Assembly (NCBI GenBank): GCA_945907045.1 | Contig: CAMDSH010000004.1 | Location: forward strand, 62,001-126,000 | Source: Rhizobium sp. Q54 | Lineage (GTDB): Bacteria; Pseudomonadota; Alphaproteobacteria; Rhizobiales; Xanthobacteraceae | DNA length: 64,000 nucleotides | Direction: 5' to 3' | Part shown: one piece after another, positions 27,562 through 36,040 of the stretch | Numbering within the stretch: the stretch's first letter is position 1 | How the letters are laid out: every line of letters begins with the position of its first letter | Notes under the pieces: generated by a model | What the model saw: the letters and a program-made list of their open reading frames with translations, nothing else | Databases searched by the model: none | What the model was told of the DNA's origin: nothing | Translations under genes and position numbers: made by a program

Positions 27562-28842
27562 ATGCTGAAATATCTCAAAACAAAAACGTTCGCTTGCATT
27601 GCCGGGACACTTTCCGTCCTCGCGGTGTGCGCGATGGCTATCGTCTCGGCGACCGCGCAAACCAAGGAGCCGATCAAGGTCGGCTACAGCATGGCGATGA
27701 CCGGCGGACTTGGTCCGAACGGGAAATCCGCTCTGCTCGCCCAGAAGATCTGGGAAGAGGACATCAACGCCAAGGGCGGGCTGCTCGGCCGTCCGGTCAA
27801 GCTGATCTACTACGATGACCAGAGCAATCCTTCGACCGTTCCCGGCATCTACACCAAGCTGCTGGAAGTCGACAAAGTCGACATCGTGATCGGCGGTTAC
27901 GCCACCGCGCTGCTCGCGCCGGCGATGCCGATCGTGATGCAGAAAGGCAAGCTCTTCATCGGCCTGCTCGGCCTCGGCGTGAACACCGAGTTCAAGTACG
28001 ACAAGTACTTCGTGATGATCCCGTCCGGCCCGGATCCGAAGCCGTCCTTCACCAAGGGCTTCCTCGAACTCGCCATGCAGCAGAATCCGAAGCCGACGAC
28101 AGTGGCGATCGTCGCCGCCGACCAGGAGTTCTCACGTAACGCCTCCGACGGCGCGCGCACGAACGCCCAGAAGCTTGGTCTCAAGATCGTCTATGACAAG
28201 ACCTATCCGCCGGGCACCACCGACTACGCCCCGATCGTCCGCGCCATCGCGGCGACCAATCCGGACATAGTCGTGATCTGCTCGTATCCGCCGGATTCGG
28301 TCGGCATGGTGCGTGCGGTGAACGAAATCGGCTTCAAGCCGAAAATGATCGGCGGCGCCATGGTCGGTCCGCAGAACACCGCGATGAAGGCGCAGTTGGG
28401 CCCGCTGCTCAACGGCTTCACCAACTATGACTTCTGGCTGCCGGTGGCGAAGATGCAGTTCCCCGGCGTCGCCGATCTGATCAAGAAGTATCAGGGCCGC
28501 GCCGCTGCCGAAGGCGTCGATCCGCTCGGCTACTACATGGCGCCGCAGGCCTACGCCCAGATGCAGGTTCTGCAGCAGGCAATCGAAGGCACCAAGAGCC
28601 TGGACGACAAGAAACTCGCCGACTTCATCCGCACCAGCACGTTCAAGACCGTGCTGGGCGACGTGAAGTTCGACAAGTCGGGTGAATGGGCGCAGTCGCG
28701 CGTTCTTCAGGTTCAGTTCCAGAACGTGAAGGGCAACACCGTCGACCAGTTCAAGGAAATGGGCACCCAGGTGGTGGTCGATCCGCCGGCTTATGCGTCC
28801 GGCAAGGTCGTCTATCCCTACGAGAAGGCAAAAACGCAGTAA
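27562..28842 (+). CDS. Branched-chain-amino-acid-type ABC substrate-binding protein (LivK-like), system 1
   Basis: 426 residues from ATG 27562 (GGGAGGAG upstream); the 549-aa track ORF is an extension through DUF1330 in another frame. Signal peptide FACIAGTLSVLAVCAMAIVSATAQ, then a type I periplasmic fold: IKVGYSMAMTGGLGPNGK, LLGRPVKLIYYDDQSNP, KVDIVIGGYATA and a conserved late FQNVKGN. Liv-type receptors in this group often bind aromatic or aliphatic acids and not leucine. Convergent with the livFGMH operon, with a terminator between them. Confidence 0.92.
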   Translation: MLKYLKTKTFACIAGTLSVLAVCAMAIVSATAQTKEPIKVGYSMAMTGGLGPNGKSALLAQKIWEEDINAKGGLLGRPVKLIYYDDQSNPSTVPGIYTKLLEVDKVDIVIGGYATALLAPAMPIVMQKGKLFIGLLGLGVNTEFKYDKYFVMIPSGPDPKPSFTKGFLELAMQQNPKPTTVAIVAADQEFSRNASDGARTNAQKLGLKIVYDKTYPPGTTDYAPIVRAIAATNPDIVVICSYPPDSVGMVRAVNEIGFKPKMIGGAMVGPQNTAMKAQLGPLLNGFTNYDFWLPVAKMQFPGVADLIKKYQGRAAAEGVDPLGYYMAPQAYAQMQVLQQAIEGTKSLDDKKLADFIRTSTFKTVLGDVKFDKSGEWAQSRVLQVQFQNVKGNTVDQFKEMGTQVVVDPPAYASGKVVYPYEKAKTQ

Positions 28843-28862
28843 TCGCCGTCTCGTCCAAACAC

Positions 28863-28894
28863 AACGCCGCGCGGGTCACCCGCGCGGCGTTTTT
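28863..28894. terminator. Perfect bidirectional Rho-independent terminator
   Basis: AACGCCGCGCGGGT and ACCCGCGCGGCGTT form a 14-base perfect stem around a single C, followed by a T-run on the plus strand. It lies 20 bases past the receptor stop and 21 bases from the livF stop on the other strand; the AA at the left edge gives a shorter T-run for minus-strand transcripts. Confidence 0.9.
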
Positions 28895-28914
28895 GTTTTA
28901 AATGAAGAGGGCGT

Positions 28915-29646
28915 TCACAGCCCGAGATAAAATTTCTTGATCAGATCGTTGTCGTTGAGCGCCGCCATGCTCTCGCCGGTGAACGCGATCTTGCCGTGCA
29001 CGATGACGTAGCCGCGGTCGGCGATGCGGATCGCCTGGTTGAAATTCTGCTCCGCCATCAGCACCGTGAGCTGATAGCTGTCCTTGAGCTCCTTGATCTT
29101 GTCGATGGTGCGGCTGACCAGGATCGGCGCCAGGCCGACGGAGGGCTCGTCGATCAGCAGGATTTTCGGCGCCGACATCAACGCGCGCGCCAGCGCCACC
29201 ATCTGCTGCTCGCCGCCGCTCATGCTTCCGGCAAGCTGCGATTTGCGCTCGGCGAGGCGCGGGAAGCACTCATAGCAAAATTCGAGATTTTTCTTCATCT
29301 GCGCGCGCGCTTTGGCCCGGAAGGCGCCGAGCAGAAGGTTCTCCTCCACGGTCAGGCGGGGGAACAGGCGGCGGCCCTCCGGCACGACGCCGATGCCGAG
29401 GTCGATGATGTCCTCGGTCTTCATGCCGACGAGGTTGTGCTTTTCGCCGTCAATTTCGGCCACCACGCTGCCGGTTTCAGGGCGCACGATGCCGAGCACG
29501 CATTTGAGCAAGGTGCTCTTACCGTTGCCGTTGGTGCCGAGCAGCACGGCGGTCTGGCCGGACGGAACGGCAAGCGAGACGTCGTGCAGCACATGCACTG
29601 CGCCATAGCCGGCGTGGACGTTCGTGATGGTGAGACTATTGCCCAA
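28915..29646 (-). CDS. livF: ABC transporter ATP-binding protein (LivF), system 1
   Basis: 243 residues. Walker A LGTNGNGKST, signature MSGGEQQMVALARAL and Walker B ILLIDEPSVGLAP are all intact. LivF-type short ATPase of a branched-chain-type importer. The insertion DGEKHNLVGMKTEDIIDLG is slightly longer than usual. Its start overlaps the livG stop by 11 bases; it is the last gene of livHMGF. Confidence 0.94.
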   Translation of the reverse strand: MGNSLTITNVHAGYGAVHVLHDVSLAVPSGQTAVLLGTNGNGKSTLLKCVLGIVRPETGSVVAEIDGEKHNLVGMKTEDIIDLGIGVVPEGRRLFPRLTVEENLLLGAFRAKARAQMKKNLEFCYECFPRLAERKSQLAGSMSGGEQQMVALARALMSAPKILLIDEPSVGLAPILVSRTIDKIKELKDSYQLTVLMAEQNFNQAIRIADRGYVIVHGKIAFTGESMAALNDNDLIKKFYLGL

Positions 29647-30370
29647 GGTAAGCCCTCTCGACCTCGGGATTGCGGATCACCTCGTCCGGCTTGCCGTCGG
29701 CGATCTTCTTGCCGGAATCGAGAACGACGAGGCGCTGCGAGAAGCTCATCACGGCGCGCATGATGTGCTCGATCATGATGATGGTGATGCCGCTTTCATT
29801 GAGCTTGATCAGCATGTTCACGATTTCGCCGACCTCGGAGTCGGACAGGCCGGCCATCGACTCGTCGGCGATCAGGAGCTTGGGGTCGGTCGCCATCGCG
29901 CGCGCCAGCTCGAGCTTGCGCATCTCGATCTGCGTGAGATCCTTCGGCGATTTGTTGCACTTGTCGCCAAGCCCGACGAGGTCGGCGAGCTCGTGGCAGC
30001 GTGCGTCGGCCTCCTCGACGGTGAGATGCCGGCCGCTGCGGGTGTGAACGGTGTAGAGCAGCGGAACGCGCAGATTGTCGGCGACGCTCATGGTGACGAA
30101 GGGGCGCGGAAGCTGAAAGCTGCGCGCGATTCCACGGTGGGTGCGCTCGTGCGCGGCAAGCCCATCGACGGTCTGGCCGTTGAAATGCACGGTGCCTTTT
30201 TCATTGTGCAGTGTGCCGCAGATGCAATTGACCAGCGTGCTCTTGCCCGAGCCGTTCGGCCCGATCAGCCCGACCCGCTCACCCTGTGCGACCGTCAGGT
30301 CGATGCCTTCGAGCGCGATGAAACCGCCAAATTGCTTGCCGACTCCTGCGACGTTCAGAAGTGCGCTCAT
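29636..30370 (-). CDS. livG: ABC transporter ATP-binding protein (LivG), system 1
   Basis: 244 residues from ATG 30370, which overlaps the livM stop as ATGA; the track extends it to 30760 in error. Walker A GPNGSGKST is normal. The signature loop is degenerate (LTQIEMRKLELARAM instead of LSYGQQR) and Walker B is LLIADESMAGLS, with Ser replacing the usual Pro after Asp-Glu; the catalytic Glu remains. C-terminus ends in the LivG-typical VERAYLGQ. Second ATPase of the importer. Confidence 0.93.
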   Translation of the reverse strand: MSALLNVAGVGKQFGGFIALEGIDLTVAQGERVGLIGPNGSGKSTLVNCICGTLHNEKGTVHFNGQTVDGLAAHERTHRGIARSFQLPRPFVTMSVADNLRVPLLYTVHTRSGRHLTVEEADARCHELADLVGLGDKCNKSPKDLTQIEMRKLELARAMATDPKLLIADESMAGLSDSEVGEIVNMLIKLNESGITIIMIEHIMRAVMSFSQRLVVLDSGKKIADGKPDEVIRNPEVERAYLGQ

Positions 30371-31356
30371 GGTCCGATCCGATCGATGCGGCGGCGCCCG
30401 ACGAAATCGGTCTTGCCGCGGAAATATTTGTGGAACAGGCCGAGGATTCCGTTCGGCGCGATGATGACGAATCCGGTGAGCAGCAAGCCGACGATCAGCA
30501 GGTTCACCGCCGAGGAAATCGTCACGGTGGCGACCTGTTGCAGTGTGCCGAGCAGGACGGCGCCGATCAGCGGTCCGACCCAGCTGGTGGCGCCGCCGAT
30601 CATCGGCATGGCGATGGCGTTGACGGCGTATTCCAGCCCGAAGGCAGAGGATGGCTGCAGATAACCGATGTAGTAGGGGAACGGCGCGCCGGCCATGCCC
30701 ATCAGCGCGCCGCACAGCGTGGTGGCGATCAGCTTGAGCTTGAGCGTCGGGACGCCGCAAGCCTCTGCCGCCACTTCGTCGTCGCGGATGGTGGCAAAGC
30801 CATAGCCGAGCCGGGAGCGCTCAACCATGCGCGCAACGGTGAGCGAGAGCACCGCCAGCACCATCATGGTGAAAAAGAGATACTGGATATATCCGATCTC
30901 GTAATCGAAAATCTCCAGGTGGTGGGGCCGGATGATGTAGGCGCCGCGCGAGCCGCCGACGAAATCCCAGTTCACGATCAGCGTCTGCAGCACCACCGCC
31001 AAAGCCAAGGTTGCGATCGAGAAAAACGCGCCGCGCAGACGCAGTGTGAGATAGCCCATGCCGAAACCGACCAGGCCGGAGACAATGCCGCCGACCAGCA
31101 TCAAGACCGGGATCGGCATCGGAAACGCCTTATGCAGCACGACCGTGCTGTAGGCGCCGAGCGCGAAGAACGCGGCCGAGCCGAAGTTCACGTAGCCGGT
31201 ATAGCCGCCGAGAATGTTCCAGCCGGTCGCCAGCACGATGTATTGCAGCACCGTGTAGCCGGCGAAGAACAAATAATCGTTGTCGAGCATGCGCGCGAGC
31301 ACGAACACGACGAGGCCGACCGCGAATGAGACGAGGAAGAATGCGGGTGATCGCAC
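30367..31356 (-). CDS. livM: Branched-chain-type ABC permease (LivM), system 1
   Basis: 329 residues with about nine helices. It starts at a GTG and has LivM signatures: GWNILGGYTGYVNFGSAAFFALGAY and MGYLTLRLRGAFFSIATLA, then ATIRDDEVAAEACGV in the cytoplasmic loop that contacts the ATPase. Inner-membrane half of the transport channel, paired with LivH, 10 bases downstream of livH. Confidence 0.94.
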   Translation of the reverse strand: MRSPAFFLVSFAVGLVVFVLARMLDNDYLFFAGYTVLQYIVLATGWNILGGYTGYVNFGSAAFFALGAYSTVVLHKAFPMPIPVLMLVGGIVSGLVGFGMGYLTLRLRGAFFSIATLALAVVLQTLIVNWDFVGGSRGAYIIRPHHLEIFDYEIGYIQYLFFTMMVLAVLSLTVARMVERSRLGYGFATIRDDEVAAEACGVPTLKLKLIATTLCGALMGMAGAPFPYYIGYLQPSSAFGLEYAVNAIAMPMIGGATSWVGPLIGAVLLGTLQQVATVTISSAVNLLIVGLLLTGFVIIAPNGILGLFHKYFRGKTDFVGRRRIDRIGP

Positions 31357-31366
31357 GGCAGTGTTC

Positions 31367-32242
31367 CTAGCGCCCGAGGAGGCCGGCTGGCCTGAACGCC
31401 AGCGTGAGAAGCAGCAGTCCGAACGACACCGCTGGTGCCCAGGACGGGCCGTAGAACGTCGCGGTGATGCTCTCGACGATGCCGAGCAGCATGGCGGCGA
31501 TCACCATTCCGGGCAGGCTCTGCAGCCCGCCGAGCACGCAGATGGCAAAGATGCGGCCGATATATTCGCGGCCGACCGACGGCTCGACCGGCTGGATGAC
31601 GATGAGCAGCGCACCGGCGATCGAGGCGCTGGCGATCGAAATCCCAAAGGCGATGCGCTTGATGCTCACCGGGTTCACGCCCATCAGCTGCAACGCAAGC
31701 TGATCCTGCGACACCGCCATGATCGCGCGGCCGATGAAGGTGCGCGCGAGATAGATCAGCAGCAGCCCCACCATCAGCAGCGCCACGATGCAGGGGATCA
31801 GCATGCGCAGCGGGATGTCGAACGCGTCGAAATGAAGCGTGTGATCGGTGTAGGCGGAATTCACATAGCGGTAGTCCACTCCGAACACCAAAATCAGCAG
31901 CACTTCGGTGATGAACAGCAGCCCGAAGAAAAACGCGAGCCCGCGCAGCGCTTCCTGTCCATGCTTTTCGAACGACTGGTAATAAAGCTCATAAACTGCG
32001 GCGCCGAGCGCGTAGAACGCCGGCAGCACGACGATGCTCGCCACGATCGGATCGATGCCGAAGGTGACGTTCATGATGTAGGCGATGTAGGAGCCGAGGA
32101 TGATGAAGGCCGGGTGCGCGATGTTGACGATGTCGAGAATGCCGAACGAGATCGAAATGCCGACCGTCACGGCGGCATAAAAGCCGCCGAGCAAAATCCC
32201 CGCGATCAATGCGTTGATGAAAAGTTCGGCCGTTATGCCCAT
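31367..32242 (-). CDS. livH: Branched-chain-type ABC permease (LivH), system 1
   Basis: 291 residues, about eight helices. LivH signatures: GILLGGFYAAVTVGISISFGILDIVNIAHPAF at the start, the ATPase-contact loop GRAIMAVSQDQLALQLMGVN, and the final LTLAFRPAGLLGR. First gene of livHMGF. Upstream lie 250 bases without a gene before the cupin, so its promoter is probably there. Confidence 0.94.
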   Translation of the reverse strand: MGITAELFINALIAGILLGGFYAAVTVGISISFGILDIVNIAHPAFIILGSYIAYIMNVTFGIDPIVASIVVLPAFYALGAAVYELYYQSFEKHGQEALRGLAFFFGLLFITEVLLILVFGVDYRYVNSAYTDHTLHFDAFDIPLRMLIPCIVALLMVGLLLIYLARTFIGRAIMAVSQDQLALQLMGVNPVSIKRIAFGISIASASIAGALLIVIQPVEPSVGREYIGRIFAICVLGGLQSLPGMVIAAMLLGIVESITATFYGPSWAPAVSFGLLLLTLAFRPAGLLGR

Positions 32243-32440
32243 GCTGATCTCAACCGGCGAGGTCGCCGCGCGCGGCGCGCAATATCGGAGCCAATAATGC
32301 CGGCATATCCCTCAAGTTCCCCCAACGCGTTTTTTCGTTCTGGCCCGCCAGGCGAGCCGGCGTTTGTTGAGCGTGAGTGTGCAGGAAGGGCGGCTGCTTG
32401 GCTAGTCCATTGACCGCCGCGCATGCCCGTGGAATCGGCA

Positions 32441-32465
32441 CGGCCGCGAAAAGCTTTCGCGGCCG
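32441..32465 (-). terminator. Hairpin downstream of the cupin gene
   Basis: CGGCCGCGAAA-AGC-TTTCGCGGCCG is a perfect 11-base stem, 32 bases past the stop of the cupin gene. It lacks a T-run on either strand, so termination would be weak or Rho-assisted. The rest of 32243-32496 holds no gene that I can see; it should carry the livH promoter. Confidence 0.4.
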
Positions 32466-32496
32466 CGCCAATCTGGCAGGTGGGCAGCGCGGTAGA

Positions 32497-32946
32497 TCAG
32501 GCGGCAGCGTTCGCGCGCACCCCTTCGGGCAGCGCCATCGGCTTATTGGCGCTCTGCTTGAACTCGACGGTCATGAAGATCATCTCGCGATCGCCGAGAT
32601 TTTCAAGATCGTGCACCTTGAACTGTCCCGCTCCGTAGGTCTCGTGCCGGGTCTCGCCCGGCTGATAGGTGTATTCCACGGTGGTGCCGTCGTGCACGTG
32701 CTGACGGCCGCGGCCGCCATTCACCGAGGTCCAGAAATAATCCAGAACGTGGCGGTGGAACCCGATGCGCTCGCCCGGCGCCAGACGGATCATCCACACG
32801 CGCGTGCGCTCGTTTTCCGAGAGCAGCATCGAACCGACGCAAGGGTTGGGATTCTTCGCCTCACGCTCGAATTCTGCGGCAATGTCGGGCGCCCATTTCG
32901 ACTTGTCGGAACGGACGGCGGCTTTATCCAGCATGGTCATCGCCAT
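32497..32946 (-). CDS. Cupin-domain protein
   Basis: 149 residues. Single cupin barrel from about residue 48 to 130: RLAPGERIGFHRHVLDYFWTSVNGG matches cupin motif 1, with the His-x-His but without the usual Glu (Asp is present), and motif 2 is ETYGAGQFKVHDLENLG with a further His. Small cupins bind a metal and act as dioxygenases, isomerases or sensors. It is divergent from the FAD monooxygenase at 33001, 54 bases apart, and might act in the same pathway. Confidence 0.82.
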   Translation of the reverse strand: MAMTMLDKAAVRSDKSKWAPDIAAEFEREAKNPNPCVGSMLLSENERTRVWMIRLAPGERIGFHRHVLDYFWTSVNGGRGRQHVHDGTTVEYTYQPGETRHETYGAGQFKVHDLENLGDREMIFMTVEFKQSANKPMALPEGVRANAAA

Positions 32947-33000
32947 GGCATTTCTCCAGCGAATGTTGGCACAGTATAGCGCAAAACGAATTAATGAGAA

Positions 33001-34236
33001 ATGGCGGGAGAAATGGCTTTGCGCAAGGCTTCTTCGCGGCGGGCTCTGGTGATCGGCGGTTCGATGAGCGGCCTGCTGGCGGGATTATTGCTGCGTCGCG
33101 CAGGCTGGGAGGTGGATGTTTTCGAGCGGGTGGAGAGCGAACTGTCGGGCCGCGGGGCCGGCATCGTCGCCCAGCCGGAACTGATCGAAAACCTGCGCGG
33201 ACTTGGGCTGGACGTGAGCGAGCTTGGCGTCGAAGTGACGACGCGGCGGATTTTCGACGGCGAGGGCAAGCAGTCCGGCGAAATCGAATGCCGGCAGACG
33301 CTCACCGCCTGGGAGCGGGTTTACCGCATCCTGCGCGATGCCTTTCCGCCGGAGCGCTATCACCGCGGTAAGGGACTTAAATCGTTTGAGCAGACGGCGG
33401 GCGGTGTCGCCGCGCATTTTTCAAATGGCGAAAAGGTAGAGGGCGATCTGCTGGTCGGCGCAGATGGTTTGCGTTCCACCGTGCGGCAGCAATCTTTGCC
33501 CGATCTCGCGCCGCGCTATGCCGGTTATGTCGCCTGGCGCGCGCTGTTGCGCGAGGACGCGATGTCGCCGGCAACGCACCGCGACTTGTTCGCTTACATG
33601 TCGTTCCGCCTGCCGCCGGGCGAGCAGTTCCTCGGCTATCCGGTTGCGGGACCCGACAACGACCTGCGCCCCGGCCAGCGCCGCTACAATGTGGTGTGGT
33701 ACCGCCCTGTCGAGGAGACCACCGGATTGGTGCGGCTGCTCACCGACGAGAGCGGCGTCACCCACACGATCTCGATTCCGCCGCCGCTGATCCGGCGCGA
33801 GGCGATCGACGCCATGCGCGCCGCCGCCGAGCGGCTGCTGGGACCGCAATTCCGCGAGATCGTGCGGCTGATCGATGAGCCGATCCTGCAGCCGATCTAC
33901 GATCTGGAAACTCCGCGCATGGCATTCGGTCGTGTCGCGATTCTCGGTGACGCCGCGTTCGTCGCACGTCCGCACGTTGCCGCCGGTGTGTCGAAGGCGG
34001 CGGACGATGCCAAGGCGTTGGCGCTTGCCATGCAGGACGGCGACGTGGAATCTGGGCTCAAGCGTTTCGAGGCTGAGCGGCTTCCCGTGGGCCGCCGCAT
34101 CATCGAGCGCGCGCGGCATCTCGGCGCCTACTTACAGGCAACCAAGACGCAAGAAGAGGAAGCGCGCGCCGGACGCCACAGCACCGACGGCGCCGTGATC
34201 GCGGAGACCGCGGTGCTGGATTTCCTCTACGCCTGA
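33001..34236 (+). CDS. FAD-dependent monooxygenase, 2,6-dihydroxypyridine 3-monooxygenase type (paralogue 1)
   Basis: 411 residues, class A flavoprotein hydroxylase. N-terminal FAD site ALVIGGSMSGLLAGLLLRRAGWEVDVFER, the DG motif LLVGADGLRSTVR, and the GD motif AILGDAAFVARPHVAAGVSKAADDAKALA. RGAGIVAQPELI, ERYHRGK and YAGYVAWRALL resemble 2,6-dihydroxypyridine hydroxylase of Paenarthrobacter nicotinovorans more than salicylate or p-hydroxybenzoate hydroxylases. It would use NAD(P)H and O2 to hydroxylate an electron-rich ring. The paralogue at 41308-42540 shares these motifs. Met5 (33013) is an alternative start. Confidence 0.87.
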   Translation: MAGEMALRKASSRRALVIGGSMSGLLAGLLLRRAGWEVDVFERVESELSGRGAGIVAQPELIENLRGLGLDVSELGVEVTTRRIFDGEGKQSGEIECRQTLTAWERVYRILRDAFPPERYHRGKGLKSFEQTAGGVAAHFSNGEKVEGDLLVGADGLRSTVRQQSLPDLAPRYAGYVAWRALLREDAMSPATHRDLFAYMSFRLPPGEQFLGYPVAGPDNDLRPGQRRYNVVWYRPVEETTGLVRLLTDESGVTHTISIPPPLIRREAIDAMRAAAERLLGPQFREIVRLIDEPILQPIYDLETPRMAFGRVAILGDAAFVARPHVAAGVSKAADDAKALALAMQDGDVESGLKRFEAERLPVGRRIIERARHLGAYLQATKTQEEEARAGRHSTDGAVIAETAVLDFLYA

Positions 34237-35304
34237 TTATTTCAGCCCGAGCAGCTTCTTCGCATTGCCGCCTGCAATCGCCGCACGCGTGGCGTCGTCG
34301 AAACTTTCCACCGACGCCACATGTCCGACCGGATCATATTCGATCATGTCGAAGGGAAAATCCGTGCCCATCACGATGTGATCGGTGCCGAAGGTCTTTG
34401 CTAGCGTCTCCAGTTGCAACGGCGTGAACACCACTGTGTCGAAATAGACCTTTTTCAGGTAGCTCGTCGGCGGGTTCGGCAGATCGACATGACAATCCGA
34501 GCGTGCGCCCCAGGCATGGTCGATGCGGCCCGAATATGCGCCGAGATAACCGCCGCCGTGCACCGCCAGGATTTTCAAATTCGGGTGCCGCTCCAACACG
34601 CCGTCGAAAATGAGGTTATGCAGCGCCAGCGTGGTTTCGAACGGATTGCCGATGACGTTGTTGAAGTAATGCTTCGACAGCCGCTTGCCCTCGGTAAAGC
34701 CGTTCGGGTGCAGCACGACCAGCGCGCCGAGTTCCTCGGCCTTTTTCCAGAACGGCGCGAAGGCGTCGTCGGAGAGTTCACGCCCCGCGACGTTGGTGAG
34801 AATTTCGACGCCCTTGAAGCCGAGTTTCTTGACGCAGTGTTCAAGCTCCTTGGCGGCCTCGTGTCCGTCCTGCATCGGCACCGTGCCGCAGGGGATCAGG
34901 CGATCCTTGTGACGCACGGTGTATTCGGCGATGCCTTCGTTGACCATGCGCGCGGCCGGCACGGCGATCTCTGCTTTAAGCGTATGGTAGCACTGCGGCG
35001 GCGGCGGCATGACGAACTGCATGTCGACGCCCATGCGGTCCATGTCGGCGAGCCGCTCGTCGTATTCGGTCATGCGCGAGCGGATGTCGCCTTCCTGCTT
35101 TGCGTTGAGTTCCTTGGTGTGCGCCGAGGCAAAATGCGCGAGCGGAATGGTGGAAACATCGAGATGCGGCGCGACGAACTTCGCCGCCGCTGGCACAGCC
35201 GCATGCGCGTGGATGTCGATGGTCGTGCTTTTCGGGCGTAGTTCGCGCCCCGGCTTGCCATGTTTGCGCGCCGCGGTGTTCGCGTATTTGTTCCACACGT
35301 CCAT
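34237..35304 (-). CDS. ACMSD-like amidohydrolase (amidohydrolase family 2)
   Basis: 355 residues from ATG 35304 (AAGGA upstream). TIM-barrel metal site: IDIHAHAAVP with His32 and His34, VLHPNGF, VHGGGYLG and GTDFPFDM for the final Asp. Relatives are 2-amino-3-carboxymuconate 6-semialdehyde decarboxylase and gamma-resorcylate decarboxylase, which are non-oxidative decarboxylases or hydratases of ring-derived or ring acids. It lies between the monooxygenase and livF of system 2, 16 bases after livF's stop direction start; probably the last gene read from the liv system 2 operon or its own unit. The two genes converge with the monooxygenase stop without a gap. Confidence 0.88.
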   Translation of the reverse strand: MDVWNKYANTAARKHGKPGRELRPKSTTIDIHAHAAVPAAAKFVAPHLDVSTIPLAHFASAHTKELNAKQEGDIRSRMTEYDERLADMDRMGVDMQFVMPPPPQCYHTLKAEIAVPAARMVNEGIAEYTVRHKDRLIPCGTVPMQDGHEAAKELEHCVKKLGFKGVEILTNVAGRELSDDAFAPFWKKAEELGALVVLHPNGFTEGKRLSKHYFNNVIGNPFETTLALHNLIFDGVLERHPNLKILAVHGGGYLGAYSGRIDHAWGARSDCHVDLPNPPTSYLKKVYFDTVVFTPLQLETLAKTFGTDHIVMGTDFPFDMIEYDPVGHVASVESFDDATRAAIAGGNAKKLLGLK

Positions 35305-35320
35305 TTCAGATGTCCTTGCT

Positions 35321-36040
35321 TTAGAAAACGCCGAGATGCTGCGCCAGATCAGTGCTGCCGTCACGCAATTTGGCCGCGCTCTCGGTTACTGCGATGCGTC
35401 CGCTGTTGAGGATGACGATATCGTCGGCAATGTCGAACACCAGTTTCGGGCTCTGTTCCACCAGCACGATGGAAAGCCCGCTCTCTTTCAGCTTGCGGAT
35501 GGTGGCCATCACCTCGGCGACGATTTGCGGCGCCAATCCTTCGGACGGCTCGTCCATCAGCAGCACGCGAGGATTTCCCATCAGTGCGCGGCCGATGGCG
35601 AGCATCTGCTGCTCGCCGCCGGACAGATGCGCGGCCATCTGGTGCTTGCGCTCGGAGAGGCGCGGGAACATCGAAAAAACCGTCTCGGTGGTCCATGGAG
35701 CGTGTTTATTGTCGCGCGGCTTCTGCGCGGCGACGATCAAGTTCTCCCGCACCGTGAGACTTTTGAAGATGCGGCGGCCCTGAGGGACGAGCGCGACGCC
35801 GCGAGCGGAAATCATTTCCGGCGGCAAAGTTGTCACCGGTTCGCCGAAAAGCTCGATGCTGCCGCCGCGTGGCGAGAGCAGGCCGACGCTGACGTTCATG
35901 CAGGTGGATTTGCCGGCGCCGTTGCGCCCTAACAATCCGAGCATGCGCGCTTCGCCAAGTTCGAACGACACCTTTTGCAGGACGTGGCTGTCGCCGTAAT
36001 AGGCATCGACGTTGTGGAGAGTGAGCGCCTTAGTGGCCAA
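35321..36040 (-). CDS. livF: ABC transporter ATP-binding protein (LivF), system 2
   Basis: 239 residues. Walker A LGRNGAGKST, signature LSGGEQQMLAIGRAL, Walker B VLLMDEPSEGLAP are intact. LivF type. It overlaps livG by 11 bases. The amidohydrolase starts 16 bases after its stop, so the two are likely co-transcribed. Confidence 0.94.
   Translation of the reverse strand: MATKALTLHNVDAYYGDSHVLQKVSFELGEARMLGLLGRNGAGKSTCMNVSVGLLSPRGGSIELFGEPVTTLPPEMISARGVALVPQGRRIFKSLTVRENLIVAAQKPRDNKHAPWTTETVFSMFPRLSERKHQMAAHLSGGEQQMLAIGRALMGNPRVLLMDEPSEGLAPQIVAEVMATIRKLKESGLSIVLVEQSPKLVFDIADDIVILNSGRIAVTESAAKLRDGSTDLAQHLGVF

Noticed and set aside
27193-28842. 549-aa ORF ahead of the Liv receptor
   Set aside because: The real protein starts at 27562 with a ribosome site and signal peptide; the upstream part is a shifted frame of DUF1330.
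29636-30760. 374-aa version of LivG
   Set aside because: The extra N-terminus is antisense-like and overlaps livM; the ATGA start at 30370 gives the normal LivG length.
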